Shown here piece after piece: positions 8,701 through 17,277 of a DNA stretch of 64,000 bases (positions within the stretch are counted from its first letter, which is position 1; each line of letters starts with the position of its first letter). The stretch is taken from assembly GCA_016787485.1 (NCBI GenBank), contig JAEUUL010000008.1:171200-235199 (forward strand), written 5' to 3'. Below the pieces are notes generated by a model that was not told the origin of the DNA, did no database searches, and saw nothing but the letters and a program-made list of their open reading frames with translations. The translations under genes were made by a program, and so were the position numbers. Source of the stretch: Bacteroidota bacterium (GTDB taxonomy: Bacteria > Bacteroidota > Bacteroidia > NS11-12g > UBA955).

Positions 8701-11700
8701 TGGAATAAGGATGGTTGTAGCCGATACCGAATTCACACCTGATTTTACCGATTCATTGTTCAGTGTGGCTTTGATTGTGTTTTTTGGATAACCCGCTGCT
8801 GGCATTGGCAATACAGAACCATCCGCAGTGCGGAACTTCAGATTGAGTCTTATGCGATGCTTGCGGCGGATGACCACGATTTTTCCCAGATTTTTTCCTG
8901 AGCCGGAAACGTAAACCGTAAATGTGGTATCGAAATATCCCACGTCTTTGGGAATAATTTTAAGTTTATGTACCGTACTGCTCGTAGCCGGCACTGTAAA
9001 ATCACCACCGGTTTTGGTTTCAGTAAAATATCCGGAAGGTGTTTTTTTGTATGATGTTTTCACTACATTCTCAAACACCGTACTGTCATCCCGCATGATG
9101 TATGCTTCTACTGGTACCCCGGCTTCATCCACAATCACACCGGTCACTTTTCCGCCCGGATCGAGAGCAGTTGCATAAAAATATTGTGAACCTTCTGCAT
9201 TGAGAGTAAAAGATGGAATTACTTTGCCTTTATATCCATAACTGCTGGCTATAAAAAACATTTTTGCATTGTCTTTCCAGGTAAAATAGTTCCATCCTGC
9301 TGCAAACCGGTGATTGATGATTTCCCAATAACCGGATGAATCCAGTGTCAGAACTTTCTTTACCTCTTCATCGTTCAGATATACATTTACATACCCAGTT
9401 TTTATGCCCTTTCCGCTGCTGTTGTCCATCAACCTTCCGGCCACCCGGCTCGGAGTTAATGTCACACCGGTTGCATCGGTTTCATAGGGAATAATAACAG
9501 GTTGGAAGCTATTTCCCGGGTTTTGGGGGTCGGGGCAAATCTGAATAAAATATCTTCCAACGTAATCTGGTTTCAGAATTTTCTTACCACCCAATTTAAT
9601 ATAATTGAAATTTCCCTCGTAATACATGGGCAGGGTTTCTTCCAGTATCCATTCCACTTCGGTATTTTTCCAGTCCAGCCCCTTGGAGGTATTATCGTCT
9701 ACAGTAAAATTGTTATTGAAAGAAGGACGCAACAATTTCTTTTTCGGGTGATTCGGACTTCCCTCCCCTTCAGGTTTGTACTGGGTTTTGGTACCAATCA
9801 CACGAAAGACAACCACTTTTGCATTGGCCAGTCCTATCTTTAAATCTTTGTTCCCTTTTGGGTCTGAAGACATCACTTTTACTTTGATCTTTTTGTCATC
9901 CAGATTTTTTATTTCGCTGACCCATGCAGTGAATGTACCCAGATCCTTTTTATCAAAAGCCTGTACAACAAAATCATTGGAGATGGCACTGCCCGCGCTG
10001 GAAGGATTTGTGATGGAACCATAATATTTTGCCCATGCCGGGCTGAGTGCCAGGGAAAATACCCGCTTCAACGTATGGTTCTCACCTGTCTCATCTGTGA
10101 AAGCAATTTCATCCGGGGAAGCATCCGGACCAAAGGATTTTCCTGCACCTATATCTTTATTCATTCCTCCTCCCATTCCGCCGGCCATTCCTTTGTCCAG
10201 CGCGTTTCCAAATCCCGCGGCACCGGCCATTTTACCCGCCATATCCGATGCATTGAGCCCATCATTACTGAAATCCAGGGTATTCTCATTTTGTCCGAAT
10301 TTATTCATCTGGTTGCCCCACATGTCATCCATTTTCCACTTCATTTTATCCATGGGATTTTCATCGGCCGGCTTTGTTTTATCACATGACGGGTCTTTGA
10401 TGGACTGGGTAACCACTTCTGCATTGGAAGAAATTTCTCCTTTGGTATTGTGGTTAATGATATTGAGTGAGAAAAATCCCTGTGCATCGGTATACCCTGT
10501 ACCCACGGTCAATTTATTATCGGCATCTTCCAGCATATTGTCCCAACCGTTTTTGTCTCCCATTTTCACGCTGGTCAATATCATTTTACAAGCTTCTTTT
10601 TGCAATTTCTGTGGCAAAGGATACCCATCCAGCAAGTACGTCATGTACACATAAAACTGGGCATTGGCCAGCGGGCGAATGGTATTGGGATCGGTGGGCC
10701 AGGCGTAAACCAAACGGCCACTTACGGCAGACATGGGAGGCAACTGTGATATAAGTTTGTACTCCATCTGATGCTGATAATGCACCGATTTTTTATTGAA
10801 TTTTCCCAACGGAAAAACAACTTCCATTTCTGCAGCAACCAGGTCTTCATCTTCCTCATCCCCTTGAGTAATTTCAGCATCTTCCACTTCCGGATCCGGC
10901 AGTGCAGGACCATACCATTTTGGCTCTTTATAACCACCTGCAGGTTTGTATCCGCCGGCAGGATTGCTGTTGTAAACACCAAAGGGTGATTTATAACCAG
11001 ACTTTGACTTGTCCGGCAAAATGGCTTTCACATAATACACATCATCCGCAGCATGATTTACCAGTAAATCGCTGAAAGCAACAACTGTTCTGTCTTTTCC
11101 ATCCGGACCTTTTTCATAAAATGTTTTGGCTTCAGCCACCAGCAATTCCGCCGGTTTTAATCCTTGTTTCACCAGCTTACCGGCTTCAAAAAACGGAATA
11201 AAATCCGCTTTGTTTTTGCGGTATAACCGAAATGTAATTCCGGATTTTACCTTTGATTTGCTGTTGATGGTAAGGGTATCCACAGCAAATGATTTGGTGC
11301 TCCAGCTCTTGGTGGCAGAATCGATAAAATAGGACGGAAATCCTTTTCCCACAACAAGTTTCAAATCATAGCTGTATACCGTTAATACAATTTCTCCCAG
11401 GTTTAACGTATCCCGCTGTCCGTAATTCAGTATCTTTCCACCCGGACCCGGTTTCTGGTAGCTCAGATTGATAACTATATTGTTTTGTAAATCCTGATAA
11501 TACGGATTTTTTAATTTGATTTTCAGAAACTTTTTTGCTGTATCTGATGCAGACAATGCCAGTCTTCCACTGAATTTCCCATCAGCCCCGGTTTTGAGTG
11601 TTGTAAAATCCTTGGTGGCATTCATATCGGAGAACTGCCCTTCGACAATCTGAGCCTGAAAAATGGAATTGTTGGCCGGATTTTTCTCTGTTCCGTTGCT

Positions 11701-13032
11701 GAATTTGTAAACCAGATTCCCTGTAAGAACCATGGAAGGTTTCTCGCTGGTCTTTATCAACTGCAATACCACCGGGCAACTGGTTACGCTGCCCAAAGTT
11801 CCGCCACTGCTGTCAAATGCGGTTACCTCAATTCTGAATCTGCCGGTGAATAAATCCAGATCTTTTGCAGCCTGTAAACCAAGGTCAAAATATTGTTTAC
11901 TTACCCTGAACGTGTTTTTTAACTTGGTGGATATTTTTCCGCCTTTTGCAGTTGCCAGTTCATCGGTTTTAAACCGCACTTCATATTCTTTCACCCCTTT
12001 GCCATTGATACGCAATTTGGAAGGGTTTTTCAGTGTTGATGTATCACTCAACTGCGATTGCCAAAGCCAGCTCATCGCAGCATCCTGATCTGCAGAAATC
12101 TTTAATGTATCCGTAGATTTTTTACAAAGTGGCCTGCTAAACTGAAGATTATCCGTTCCTGCCGCACCACCCGTTTCGGGCAATGCAGAAGTCCATATAA
12201 AACTGCAGGCGGCACTCATACCATTGTTGCGGAATACGGTTTTCTTATCAGGGTCATAAGCCGTAACCCTCCAGGCATACGTCTTGCCCGGTGTAAGTTT
12301 TGGGTCCGACAGTTTGTACAGATATGTAAAAATGGACAATTCTGTCTCGAAAAACGGCGGAGTGGTAAGTGTATTCATGGCATCATTCGGATCCTGCGCC
12401 GGATTGATTAATTCTGCCATACTGAGTACATATTTTGTTGTGATGGGCGCACCCGGGGCCGGACTCCAGTTAAAAACGACCGTTTGTGCAGGGTTGATCC
12501 ATACCTTGCTGCCGCAGGCCGGCGATATCAATACAGGCGGCTCTACATTCTTAATCTGAATCACCGCGCATGCTTCTGCACCCGCCGGCTGATCCGTGTT
12601 CCAGTTCATGGGTGTCAGACACACCTTGTAATTCCCTTCGGGCAGACCATTGTTCTGTATGAGCTGCTGTGAAGTAATACCGGTAAGGGTAGTATTTGCC
12701 CATGTAAAATATTCACTGATGTCATTGCCCTTGATTACGGTTACCGTAGATACCAATTCAAGGGGTACTCCGGGTTTGTAATTCCCTTTTGTACTCAGAC
12801 TCACCCCGTTGTCGCCGGTGATGGAGCCTTTAAAATACACCTTGTCTATGCCGGCGGCACCCGTTTTAATCACCGAAATCACAACCTTATTTTCATAGCT
12901 GAGGTAATCAGAGAAATAAGGTGAATAAGGCGGTTGCAATACCAGATTTACCGTTACCTGTGCTTGCACACAGGGTGCAAACAACAAGAGAAAGGGCAAA
13001 GTCCATTTGGTATATCGCTGCAAATTCTTCAT
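5764..13032 (-). CDS. Giant multidomain exported protein (2422 aa)
   Basis: A signal peptide (residues 1-24, ending VQAQ) shows export. The N-terminal part carries PPYSPYFSDYLSYENK near residue 33 and a G-x-Y-x-V-C-L-T segment near 140. This resembles, from memory, the TANFOR-type domain of large Bacteroidota surface proteins; that is uncertain. An acidic stretch lies near 715 and a Gly/Met-rich low-complexity stretch near 930-960. Three carboxypeptidase-regulatory-like (prealbumin) folds occur near 1195 (VAGRLMD), 1290 (GKVTGVIVDEAGVPV) and 1495 (ISGKVTLDGTPIKNA). The last 700 residues are long alternating beta strands with small residues and several Cys. No T9SS domain is visible. It starts 11 nt after the barrel gene and overlaps the FN3 gene by 4 nt, so the three are one transcription unit. 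A structural or adhesive surface role is inferred. Confidence 0.85.
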   Translation of the reverse strand: MKNLQRYTKWTLPFLLLFAPCVQAQVTVNLVLQPPYSPYFSDYLSYENKVVISVIKTGAAGIDKVYFKGSITGDNGVSLSTKGNYKPGVPLELVSTVTVIKGNDISEYFTWANTTLTGITSQQLIQNNGLPEGNYKVCLTPMNWNTDQPAGAEACAVIQIKNVEPPVLISPACGSKVWINPAQTVVFNWSPAPGAPITTKYVLSMAELINPAQDPNDAMNTLTTPPFFETELSIFTYLYKLSDPKLTPGKTYAWRVTAYDPDKKTVFRNNGMSAACSFIWTSALPETGGAAGTDNLQFSRPLCKKSTDTLKISADQDAAMSWLWQSQLSDTSTLKNPSKLRINGKGVKEYEVRFKTDELATAKGGKISTKLKNTFRVSKQYFDLGLQAAKDLDLFTGRFRIEVTAFDSSGGTLGSVTSCPVVLQLIKTSEKPSMVLTGNLVYKFSNGTEKNPANNSIFQAQIVEGQFSDMNATKDFTTLKTGADGKFSGRLALSASDTAKKFLKIKLKNPYYQDLQNNIVINLSYQKPGPGGKILNYGQRDTLNLGEIVLTVYSYDLKLVVGKGFPSYFIDSATKSWSTKSFAVDTLTINSKSKVKSGITFRLYRKNKADFIPFFEAGKLVKQGLKPAELLVAEAKTFYEKGPDGKDRTVVAFSDLLVNHAADDVYYVKAILPDKSKSGYKSPFGVYNSNPAGGYKPAGGYKEPKWYGPALPDPEVEDAEITQGDEEDEDLVAAEMEVVFPLGKFNKKSVHYQHQMEYKLISQLPPMSAVSGRLVYAWPTDPNTIRPLANAQFYVYMTYLLDGYPLPQKLQKEACKMILTSVKMGDKNGWDNMLEDADNKLTVGTGYTDAQGFFSLNIINHNTKGEISSNAEVVTQSIKDPSCDKTKPADENPMDKMKWKMDDMWGNQMNKFGQNENTLDFSNDGLNASDMAGKMAGAAGFGNALDKGMAGGMGGGMNKDIGAGKSFGPDASPDEIAFTDETGENHTLKRVFSLALSPAWAKYYGSITNPSSAGSAISNDFVVQAFDKKDLGTFTAWVSEIKNLDDKKIKVKVMSSDPKGNKDLKIGLANAKVVVFRVIGTKTQYKPEGEGSPNHPKKKLLRPSFNNNFTVDDNTSKGLDWKNTEVEWILEETLPMYYEGNFNYIKLGGKKILKPDYVGRYFIQICPDPQNPGNSFQPVIIPYETDATGVTLTPSRVAGRLMDNSSGKGIKTGYVNVYLNDEEVKKVLTLDSSGYWEIINHRFAAGWNYFTWKDNAKMFFIASSYGYKGKVIPSFTLNAEGSQYFYATALDPGGKVTGVIVDEAGVPVEAYIMRDDSTVFENVVKTSYKKTPSGYFTETKTGGDFTVPATSSTVHKLKIIPKDVGYFDTTFTVYVSGSGKNLGKIVVIRRKHRIRLNLKFRTADGSVLPMPAAGYPKNTIKATLNNESVKSGVNSVSATTILIPPFENVSSTQYSLLVEDNKDGNFIPVKLELSNEETRDWVDYTVTVKRGYEISGKVTLDGTPIKNARVYVDYKSGGIIQTNSTTAFSEMEARTAANGSFTIHGIPKVGQKLKVYATMDTSFTVTGDMKEVTTGSSMPEIVLELKKFAEGKVDNLYGFPLSVENIRKEKGSYLVTGMVDLSKGATRFGWLDPNTKVRVVDVPYKIAGGMANPEQNSTQLDATAVLKMKYMERYNVDVEPAWDGGKTKKPQNLVIEKSGAYGRLNAHAHIADNSFNFPSTYINFDKTGTFYFAVPQGGGYTTKVDVIVSKGGSIPAKYFLSQQNGSGLVFAFIGFTATANPANSFISDDGKIHLDVLVEGKSPSQKLDKVKFKVPDLVLNNNKIEKATGTEPMVLDLQSWKLEVKDWSVDPKEGGLISSNCLIKTGVVDIPAYKFNLRNDFFFLDNFDLSKLTLGGGVLNLSQISPNAKLVFDESCGSDMGKHWRFVIAKNGNLPAAVITGLSPFIKQDLPLEYIQLISYGNENILSMANMGALKNMFGNDKLSYIPKQIVSGGNFFKLIGDADIAVPRVPTTSMAIRFVKPGGTLKAEVEPLKMSFEAPGYVVYKTADTSPIVNTTTGLMTLKGSVVEPGKFNPIPCTLVFGTGKPGQIYLPASYNHYLVGSSGPKLVLANDDTRNGMKVEGNNDWNLLKFGGKYYDGSGTIKTPPEMDFAVHGEITANSSGVQMNEINTPFGQMSFSYDFAKKQLYGNLVIKEWTQIGAWQMSGQVECYVDPGGFLVVGLAQANTGTLFKEGYGLFKVGFVLGGYKLTPELITKATTYAVNPANACWLNENKDDFKGFWFCGSNQFINEHYDFYAVVASAYLHADATLEASLGANLAKGSYEVNVGAFGHVKAGMSAITGTSISGYADADITARISYKNGMNFDAHGNFSCGYKVCQSLVLDEICYSETQGASLDFGTGSGGTYFDFSLGKAGTQKGCVK

Positions 13033-13043
13033 GGTTTTGTTTA

Positions 13044-14759
13044 TTAAAATATATGATTGAATCCGATGGTGGCCAGGTATTCCTGAAAGGTCTTGGACAG
13101 CACACCGGTTTTACTGTTGTTGTTCGTGAATGTGAGGTTTGCACTCAATACATTTTTCCTGGTTATTTTCCAGGTGGTATTCCAGCGTGATTGCAGGGTG
13201 TTGCCATCTTTGCTGCCGTTAAATTCGTTCATACTATAGGTGACTGACAAATACGTATTCACGGTATTTTTTCTGTATCCCCTTCCCAAACCCATCGTAG
13301 CACCGTTGTTCGTTCCATTGCCCGCAGTCAGTTTGCTCTTTACAGTAAATACAGAAATATCCGCTTTGAACCCATTGGTATTGTTGTTCAAACTATAACT
13401 GATGCTGTGGTTGATCACAGTCATACTAAAATTCTGGCTGTTGATTTTGTTTTTATCATTCAGGGTTTGATTCAGAAAATTGTAGAGAAATGCGTGGTTG
13501 AATTGTTTGCCCAGAATCATGTAATACGGAGACAAAATGATGCTGTTATTTACCTGATTGAGAATAACTGTGTCGCTGATGGATTTGGAACCGGGACGCT
13601 GTGTGGTTCCGTAATTGCTGTAGGTAGCCGTAATACCCGCGTTGCTTACAGGGCGATAACTGATGGTGGCACTGCCAATGGTGCGACGGGTTTGTGCCAG
13701 TTTTTTCTTTGCCAGGTTATCATGTTCGGTACCTATACTGGCATTTAAAAACAGATTTCCTTTTTTCGTATAATACTGCGGGGCAAGGGTTAATCGCTGC
13801 ACATCGGTTTGAAAATAATAACTGCCAAAACTCCGGTAATCCGGCATAAGCCGCTGAAACTTGAGAGAGGTACTGAAGCGCTGCAGCTGATAAGTGAGAG
13901 AAGCATCGCCGGCATAATACACCTGAGTGCTGAGGTGCGGGACCAGTATAAACCGGGCAAGTTTGTAGTATTTATTTTCCAGTTCCAGGGTATCGGCCCG
14001 GAGATCACGGGTAAGTACACTCATGGCAGCGTCGCTTTCCAGTGTAAAATGTTTCAGAAAACGGAATCGGGTTTTATAGCCCAATGTGGCATTTTCGCCT
14101 GGTGTGGTCTGTTGAATTCCTGGATTTTCCTTCACGCTGGCCATCTCGTCTTTGGCATGAAAATAAATCACATCCACAAATCCGGCATCGGTGCCATACC
14201 CCAGCTTAAATCCATAACCAAAGCGGTTATAAGCAGCAACAGGATATTGCGAAACTTTTGTATAAACCTGCTGTGCACTGTCTTCCTGTACTGCCTTTAA
14301 AAACCGTCCATACATGGCTCCAAACCTGATTTTTTTTGGATTCAATTCCACTGCGGCACCCAGAAAAACGTGATTGTTCAGTGTATAATTGGACCAGGAA
14401 AGATTGCGCCAGCCCAGGTGTAGTTTCAGCCATTTATAGGTGGGAGATAAACCAAACTGATTGAAAGGCTGGCGAAAATCCCGCTGTTGTTCGCTGTACT
14501 GAAATGAAAAAGGGAGTGCCACTCCTTTCAGAAACAGGGTTGCGTTTCCGTAGGCCGACCATTGAAAGGGAACCCTTCTGGGGGCAATGCCTTCCGCATG
14601 GTACAAATTGGCCATGGCACCAATGTTTCCTGTGGCGCGCACCCACTTTTCCTGCCGGATATTTTCAACATCCTGTGCAAATAACTGAGCAGGAATACTG
14701 CATCCCGCAACAACGTATAAGCACCAATACCTCAGATTACGGAATACAGATATCTGCAC
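13044..14759 (-). CDS. Outer membrane beta-barrel protein, first gene of the trio
   Basis: The 571-aa product has an N-terminal signal peptide ending in QLFAQ near residue 29. The rest is made of amphipathic strands with alternating aromatic residues and turns, ending in an aromatic residue (IGFNHIF), the usual mark of an outer membrane barrel. Many strands have the pattern LxLxxSYxxNNNTN. The start is a GTG lying 4 nt after a CAACTTTG box that has a TTTG 20 nt upstream, so the mRNA may be leaderless. A VVAGC lipobox-like stretch also occurs, but a barrel with a later AQ cleavage site fits better. It is followed after 11 nt by the giant gene. It may be the membrane anchor or exporter for the two other products, which is an inference from context only. 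Confidence 0.75.
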   Translation of the reverse strand: MQISVFRNLRYWCLYVVAGCSIPAQLFAQDVENIRQEKWVRATGNIGAMANLYHAEGIAPRRVPFQWSAYGNATLFLKGVALPFSFQYSEQQRDFRQPFNQFGLSPTYKWLKLHLGWRNLSWSNYTLNNHVFLGAAVELNPKKIRFGAMYGRFLKAVQEDSAQQVYTKVSQYPVAAYNRFGYGFKLGYGTDAGFVDVIYFHAKDEMASVKENPGIQQTTPGENATLGYKTRFRFLKHFTLESDAAMSVLTRDLRADTLELENKYYKLARFILVPHLSTQVYYAGDASLTYQLQRFSTSLKFQRLMPDYRSFGSYYFQTDVQRLTLAPQYYTKKGNLFLNASIGTEHDNLAKKKLAQTRRTIGSATISYRPVSNAGITATYSNYGTTQRPGSKSISDTVILNQVNNSIILSPYYMILGKQFNHAFLYNFLNQTLNDKNKINSQNFSMTVINHSISYSLNNNTNGFKADISVFTVKSKLTAGNGTNNGATMGLGRGYRKNTVNTYLSVTYSMNEFNGSKDGNTLQSRWNTTWKITRKNVLSANLTFTNNNSKTGVLSKTFQEYLATIGFNHIF

Positions 14760-14763
14760 AAAA

Positions 14764-14795
14764 CAAAGTTGCAGAAAAAAGACCGCAGTTCCAAA
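14764..14795 (-). promoter_or_regulatory. Promoter of the barrel-giant-FN3 block
   Basis: On the minus strand TTTG (14795-14792) is followed by 20 nt and CAACTTTG (14771-14764), one base from the TAnnTTTG consensus. The GTG start of the barrel gene lies only 4 nt after this box. The element lies downstream of nuoF and would give the block its own expression, possibly from a leaderless transcript. Confidence 0.5.
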
Positions 14796-14819
14796 AACAG
14801 AAGTGCAAAATCAGATAAT

Positions 14820-14848
14820 TTATATGGATTCTAATTGAATCCATATAA
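14820..14848. repeat. 12-bp perfect inverted repeat between nuoF and the barrel gene
   Basis: The arms 14820-14831 (TTATATGGATTC) and 14837-14848 (GAATCCATATAA) are perfectly complementary around the loop TAATT. It is AT-rich, has no T-run, and ends 19 nt before the nuoF stop. It sits about 25 bp upstream of the -33 box of the barrel gene, so it could be an operator, or a weak end for the nuo transcript. Confidence 0.6.
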
Positions 14849-14867
14849 CAGGAATTAATGCAATATT

Positions 14868-16220
14868 TTAAACAGAAGCCGGAGCAAATACTTTCTCTGC
14901 AACCAGGCCATAATTCCGCTGCATGCAGGCCTGTGGCTCATTTACATGCCATTCGAATTCCTCGCGGAAATGACGTATTGCGGCAGCTACCGGCCAGGCT
15001 GCGGCATCTCCCAGCGGACAAATGGTATTGCCTTCGATTTTGCGCTGAATATCCCAGAGTAAATCTATGTCTTCCATTTTTCCATGACCGTATTCCAGGC
15101 GGTGCAATACTTTTTCCATCCAGCCTGTGCCTTCGCGGCAGGGACTGCATTGACCACAACTTTCATGGTGATAAAAGCGGGTAAAATTCCATGTATTGCG
15201 CACAATACACTGGTCCTCATCGTACACAATAAACCCGCCACTGCCCAGCATACTACCAGTGGCAAATCCACCGTCGGCAAGGCTTTCGTAACTCATCAGC
15301 CGGTCTTCGCCTGCTGCAGTTTTTGTAACCAGAAAATGCGGCAAAATGGGAACAGATGATCCACCGGGCACACAGGCTTTCAGGCGTTTGCCATTTTTCA
15401 TGCCTCCGCACCATTCTTCACTGTTTAAAAATTCGTCTACAGAAATTCCCAGTTCAATTTCATAAACTCCCGGTTTCCGGATATTTCCGCTGGCCGAAAT
15501 CAGTTTTGTTCCGGTGCTTTTGCCAATTCCGATTTTAGCATATTCATCTCCTCCATCGTTCACAATGGGTACAACCGCGGCAATGGTCTCCACATTGTTT
15601 ACCACAGTAGGACAGCCCCACAAACCCTTTACAGCCGGGAAAGGCGGCTTAATACGCGGATTGCCCCGTTTGCCCTCCAGACTTTCAATAAGGGCGGTTT
15701 CTTCTCCGCAGATATATGCGCCTGCACCAGGGCTTACTGCCAAATCCAGATTGTAACCGCTGCCCAGTATGTTTTTGCCGAGCCAGCCGTTAGCGTATGC
15801 TTCTGCAATGGCTTTCTCCAGGATGCGCAATACATACATATATTCGCCACGGATATAGATATAACTCTGATTTGCCCCCAATGCGAAGGAAGAAGTAATC
15901 ATACCCTCGATAAGCAAATGGGGAATTTTTTCCATGAGATAGCGGTCTTTGAAAGTACCTGGTTCACTCTCATCTGCATTGCACAGAAGGTAACGGGGCA
16001 CACCCTCAGGTTTTGCCAGAAAACTCCACTTCATGCCGGTAGGAAATCCGGCTCCGCCACGGCCGCGCAAACCTGATTTTTTTACTTCTTCCACCACCTC
16101 ATCCGGGGTCATGGTTTTCAAGGCTTTCTCTACAGACCTGTAACCACCGTTTTTGCGATAGACGTCGTAGGATGCAATTCCTTCAATATTTGCGTGCTCA
16201 AGCAGAAGTTTTCTTCCCAT
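14868..16220 (-). CDS. nuoF: NADH-quinone oxidoreductase subunit F
   Basis: NuoF binds NADH and FMN and carries the first 4Fe-4S cluster of complex I. The 450-aa protein shows the FMN site GRGGAGFPTG (residues 53-62), the NADH region GAGAYICGEETALIESLEG near 180, and the cluster ligands ESCGQCSPCREGTGWM near 355 with the distal Cys in NTICPLGDAAAWP near 400. It starts 5 nt after the small unknown gene, and is the last nuo gene before the 11-kb interruption. Confidence 0.97.
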   Translation of the reverse strand: MGRKLLLEHANIEGIASYDVYRKNGGYRSVEKALKTMTPDEVVEEVKKSGLRGRGGAGFPTGMKWSFLAKPEGVPRYLLCNADESEPGTFKDRYLMEKIPHLLIEGMITSSFALGANQSYIYIRGEYMYVLRILEKAIAEAYANGWLGKNILGSGYNLDLAVSPGAGAYICGEETALIESLEGKRGNPRIKPPFPAVKGLWGCPTVVNNVETIAAVVPIVNDGGDEYAKIGIGKSTGTKLISASGNIRKPGVYEIELGISVDEFLNSEEWCGGMKNGKRLKACVPGGSSVPILPHFLVTKTAAGEDRLMSYESLADGGFATGSMLGSGGFIVYDEDQCIVRNTWNFTRFYHHESCGQCSPCREGTGWMEKVLHRLEYGHGKMEDIDLLWDIQRKIEGNTICPLGDAAAWPVAAAIRHFREEFEWHVNEPQACMQRNYGLVAEKVFAPASV

Positions 16221-16225
16221 TTTTA

Positions 16226-16729
16226 TTACTTCAAAAATCCAAAACTTATTTCGTGTATTCCATCGGTACGAATATCAAAGGATAACACAGTTCCTGTTTC
16301 CCGGTTGATATACCGCATACCGTTTTCGCCGAACAATTTCAAATTCGGACTGTTATAGAGTGCTTTTTTTATATCCTCTTTGGTGCTTCCTGCACCCAGT
16401 GAAGTGCCATTCAACAGCAGCGTGCCGCTGAACGAGTTTCGGGTCATAAATGCAGTATCGGATTGAAACGCCAGACGATATGCCATTTTACCGCCTGTTG
16501 CCTGTTCGGCCATAATTCCCAGGCTATCATAATAATACCGCTGCACCGAACCCATGTCTTTGTTCCTGTTGAATGCGCCAAACACAACTTTCAGCCCTTC
16601 AGTACTTTTCACAGCACTCACATCGGTTCCGTTGACAGCAATGGTGTGCTGCATTGTAGACACCACAAAGGCAGGCCCTTTTGCAGGTGGCGCAGTGAAC
16701 ATCGATATGGCAAGGCCCATCCAGAACAT
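16226..16729 (-). CDS. Unknown protein inside the nuo operon, between nuoE and nuoF
   Basis: The 167-aa product starts at an ATG overlapping the nuoE stop as TAATG and ends 5 nt before nuoF, so it is translated with the operon. Residues 1-12 are hydrophobic (MFWMGLAISMF), compatible with a short signal or anchor. The remainder is a small mixed alpha/beta domain with VVFGAFNRNKDMGSVQRYYYDSLG and a C-terminal FDIRTDGIHEISFGF strand. No cysteines suited to cluster binding are present. I recall unnamed genes of similar size at this position in other Bacteroidota nuo operons, which would point to a lineage-specific accessory or assembly factor, but I cannot verify it here. Confidence 0.75.
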   Translation of the reverse strand: MFWMGLAISMFTAPPAKGPAFVVSTMQHTIAVNGTDVSAVKSTEGLKVVFGAFNRNKDMGSVQRYYYDSLGIMAEQATGGKMAYRLAFQSDTAFMTRNSFSGTLLLNGTSLGAGSTKEDIKKALYNSPNLKLFGENGMRYINRETGTVLSFDIRTDGIHEISFGFLK

Positions 16730-17259
16730 TACATGCCCATATAATTGGCTCTGGGGTTTGCCCTGTACTTCTCTATCAGGGCATCTACTTTCTCTTCGGT
16801 CAGATGTTCGTGAAACTGCTCACCGGCCTGCAGCATGGGTGCGTAACCACAGGCACCCAAACATTCTACGGTTTTCAGTGTAAACACGCCATCTGCGGTG
16901 GTTTCACCATCTTTTATCCCCAGTTTGTCTTCGATGTATTTGACAATCTTTTCGGCCCCTTCTATCATACAGGGACCTGTGCGGCAAACTTCCAGCTTCA
17001 CCTTACCCACAGGTTTGGTATCATACATACTGTAGAAGGTGGCAACTTCGTACACTTCAACAGGATTGATGTGCAAGAGCCTTGCTACATAATCCATAAC
17101 CGGCACATCCAGCCAGCCAAACTCGGCCTGGGCTATATGCAGCACCCTCAGCAGGGCACTTTTTTTATTATCCTCCGGGAATAATCCCAGTATGCGGTTC
17201 ACTTCTGCCAGGGTTTCCTGCGGAAAGGCGATTTGGGAATGGGTTGTTTCTGCACTCAT
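16729..17259 (-). CDS. nuoE: NADH-quinone oxidoreductase subunit E
   Basis: NuoE is the thioredoxin-fold 2Fe-2S subunit paired with NuoF. The ligands are visible as Cys92 and Cys97 (CRTGPC) and Cys133 and Cys137 (CLGACGYAPM). The N-terminal helical bundle (residues 15-75) with ALLRVLHIAQAEFGWL is typical. At 176 aa the length is normal. The stop overlaps the ATG of the following small gene, and 18 nt separate it from nuoD. Confidence 0.96.
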   Translation of the reverse strand: MSAETTHSQIAFPQETLAEVNRILGLFPEDNKKSALLRVLHIAQAEFGWLDVPVMDYVARLLHINPVEVYEVATFYSMYDTKPVGKVKLEVCRTGPCMIEGAEKIVKYIEDKLGIKDGETTADGVFTLKTVECLGACGYAPMLQAGEQFHEHLTEEKVDALIEKYRANPRANYMGM

Positions 17260-17277
17260 TTCAATTTCTTTTCAATA

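Noticed and set aside
13044..14759. Lipoprotein call for the 571-aa barrel protein (VVAGC)
   Set aside because: A standard signal peptidase I site (LFAQ) follows and the rest looks like an outer membrane barrel, which is not lipidated as a rule.
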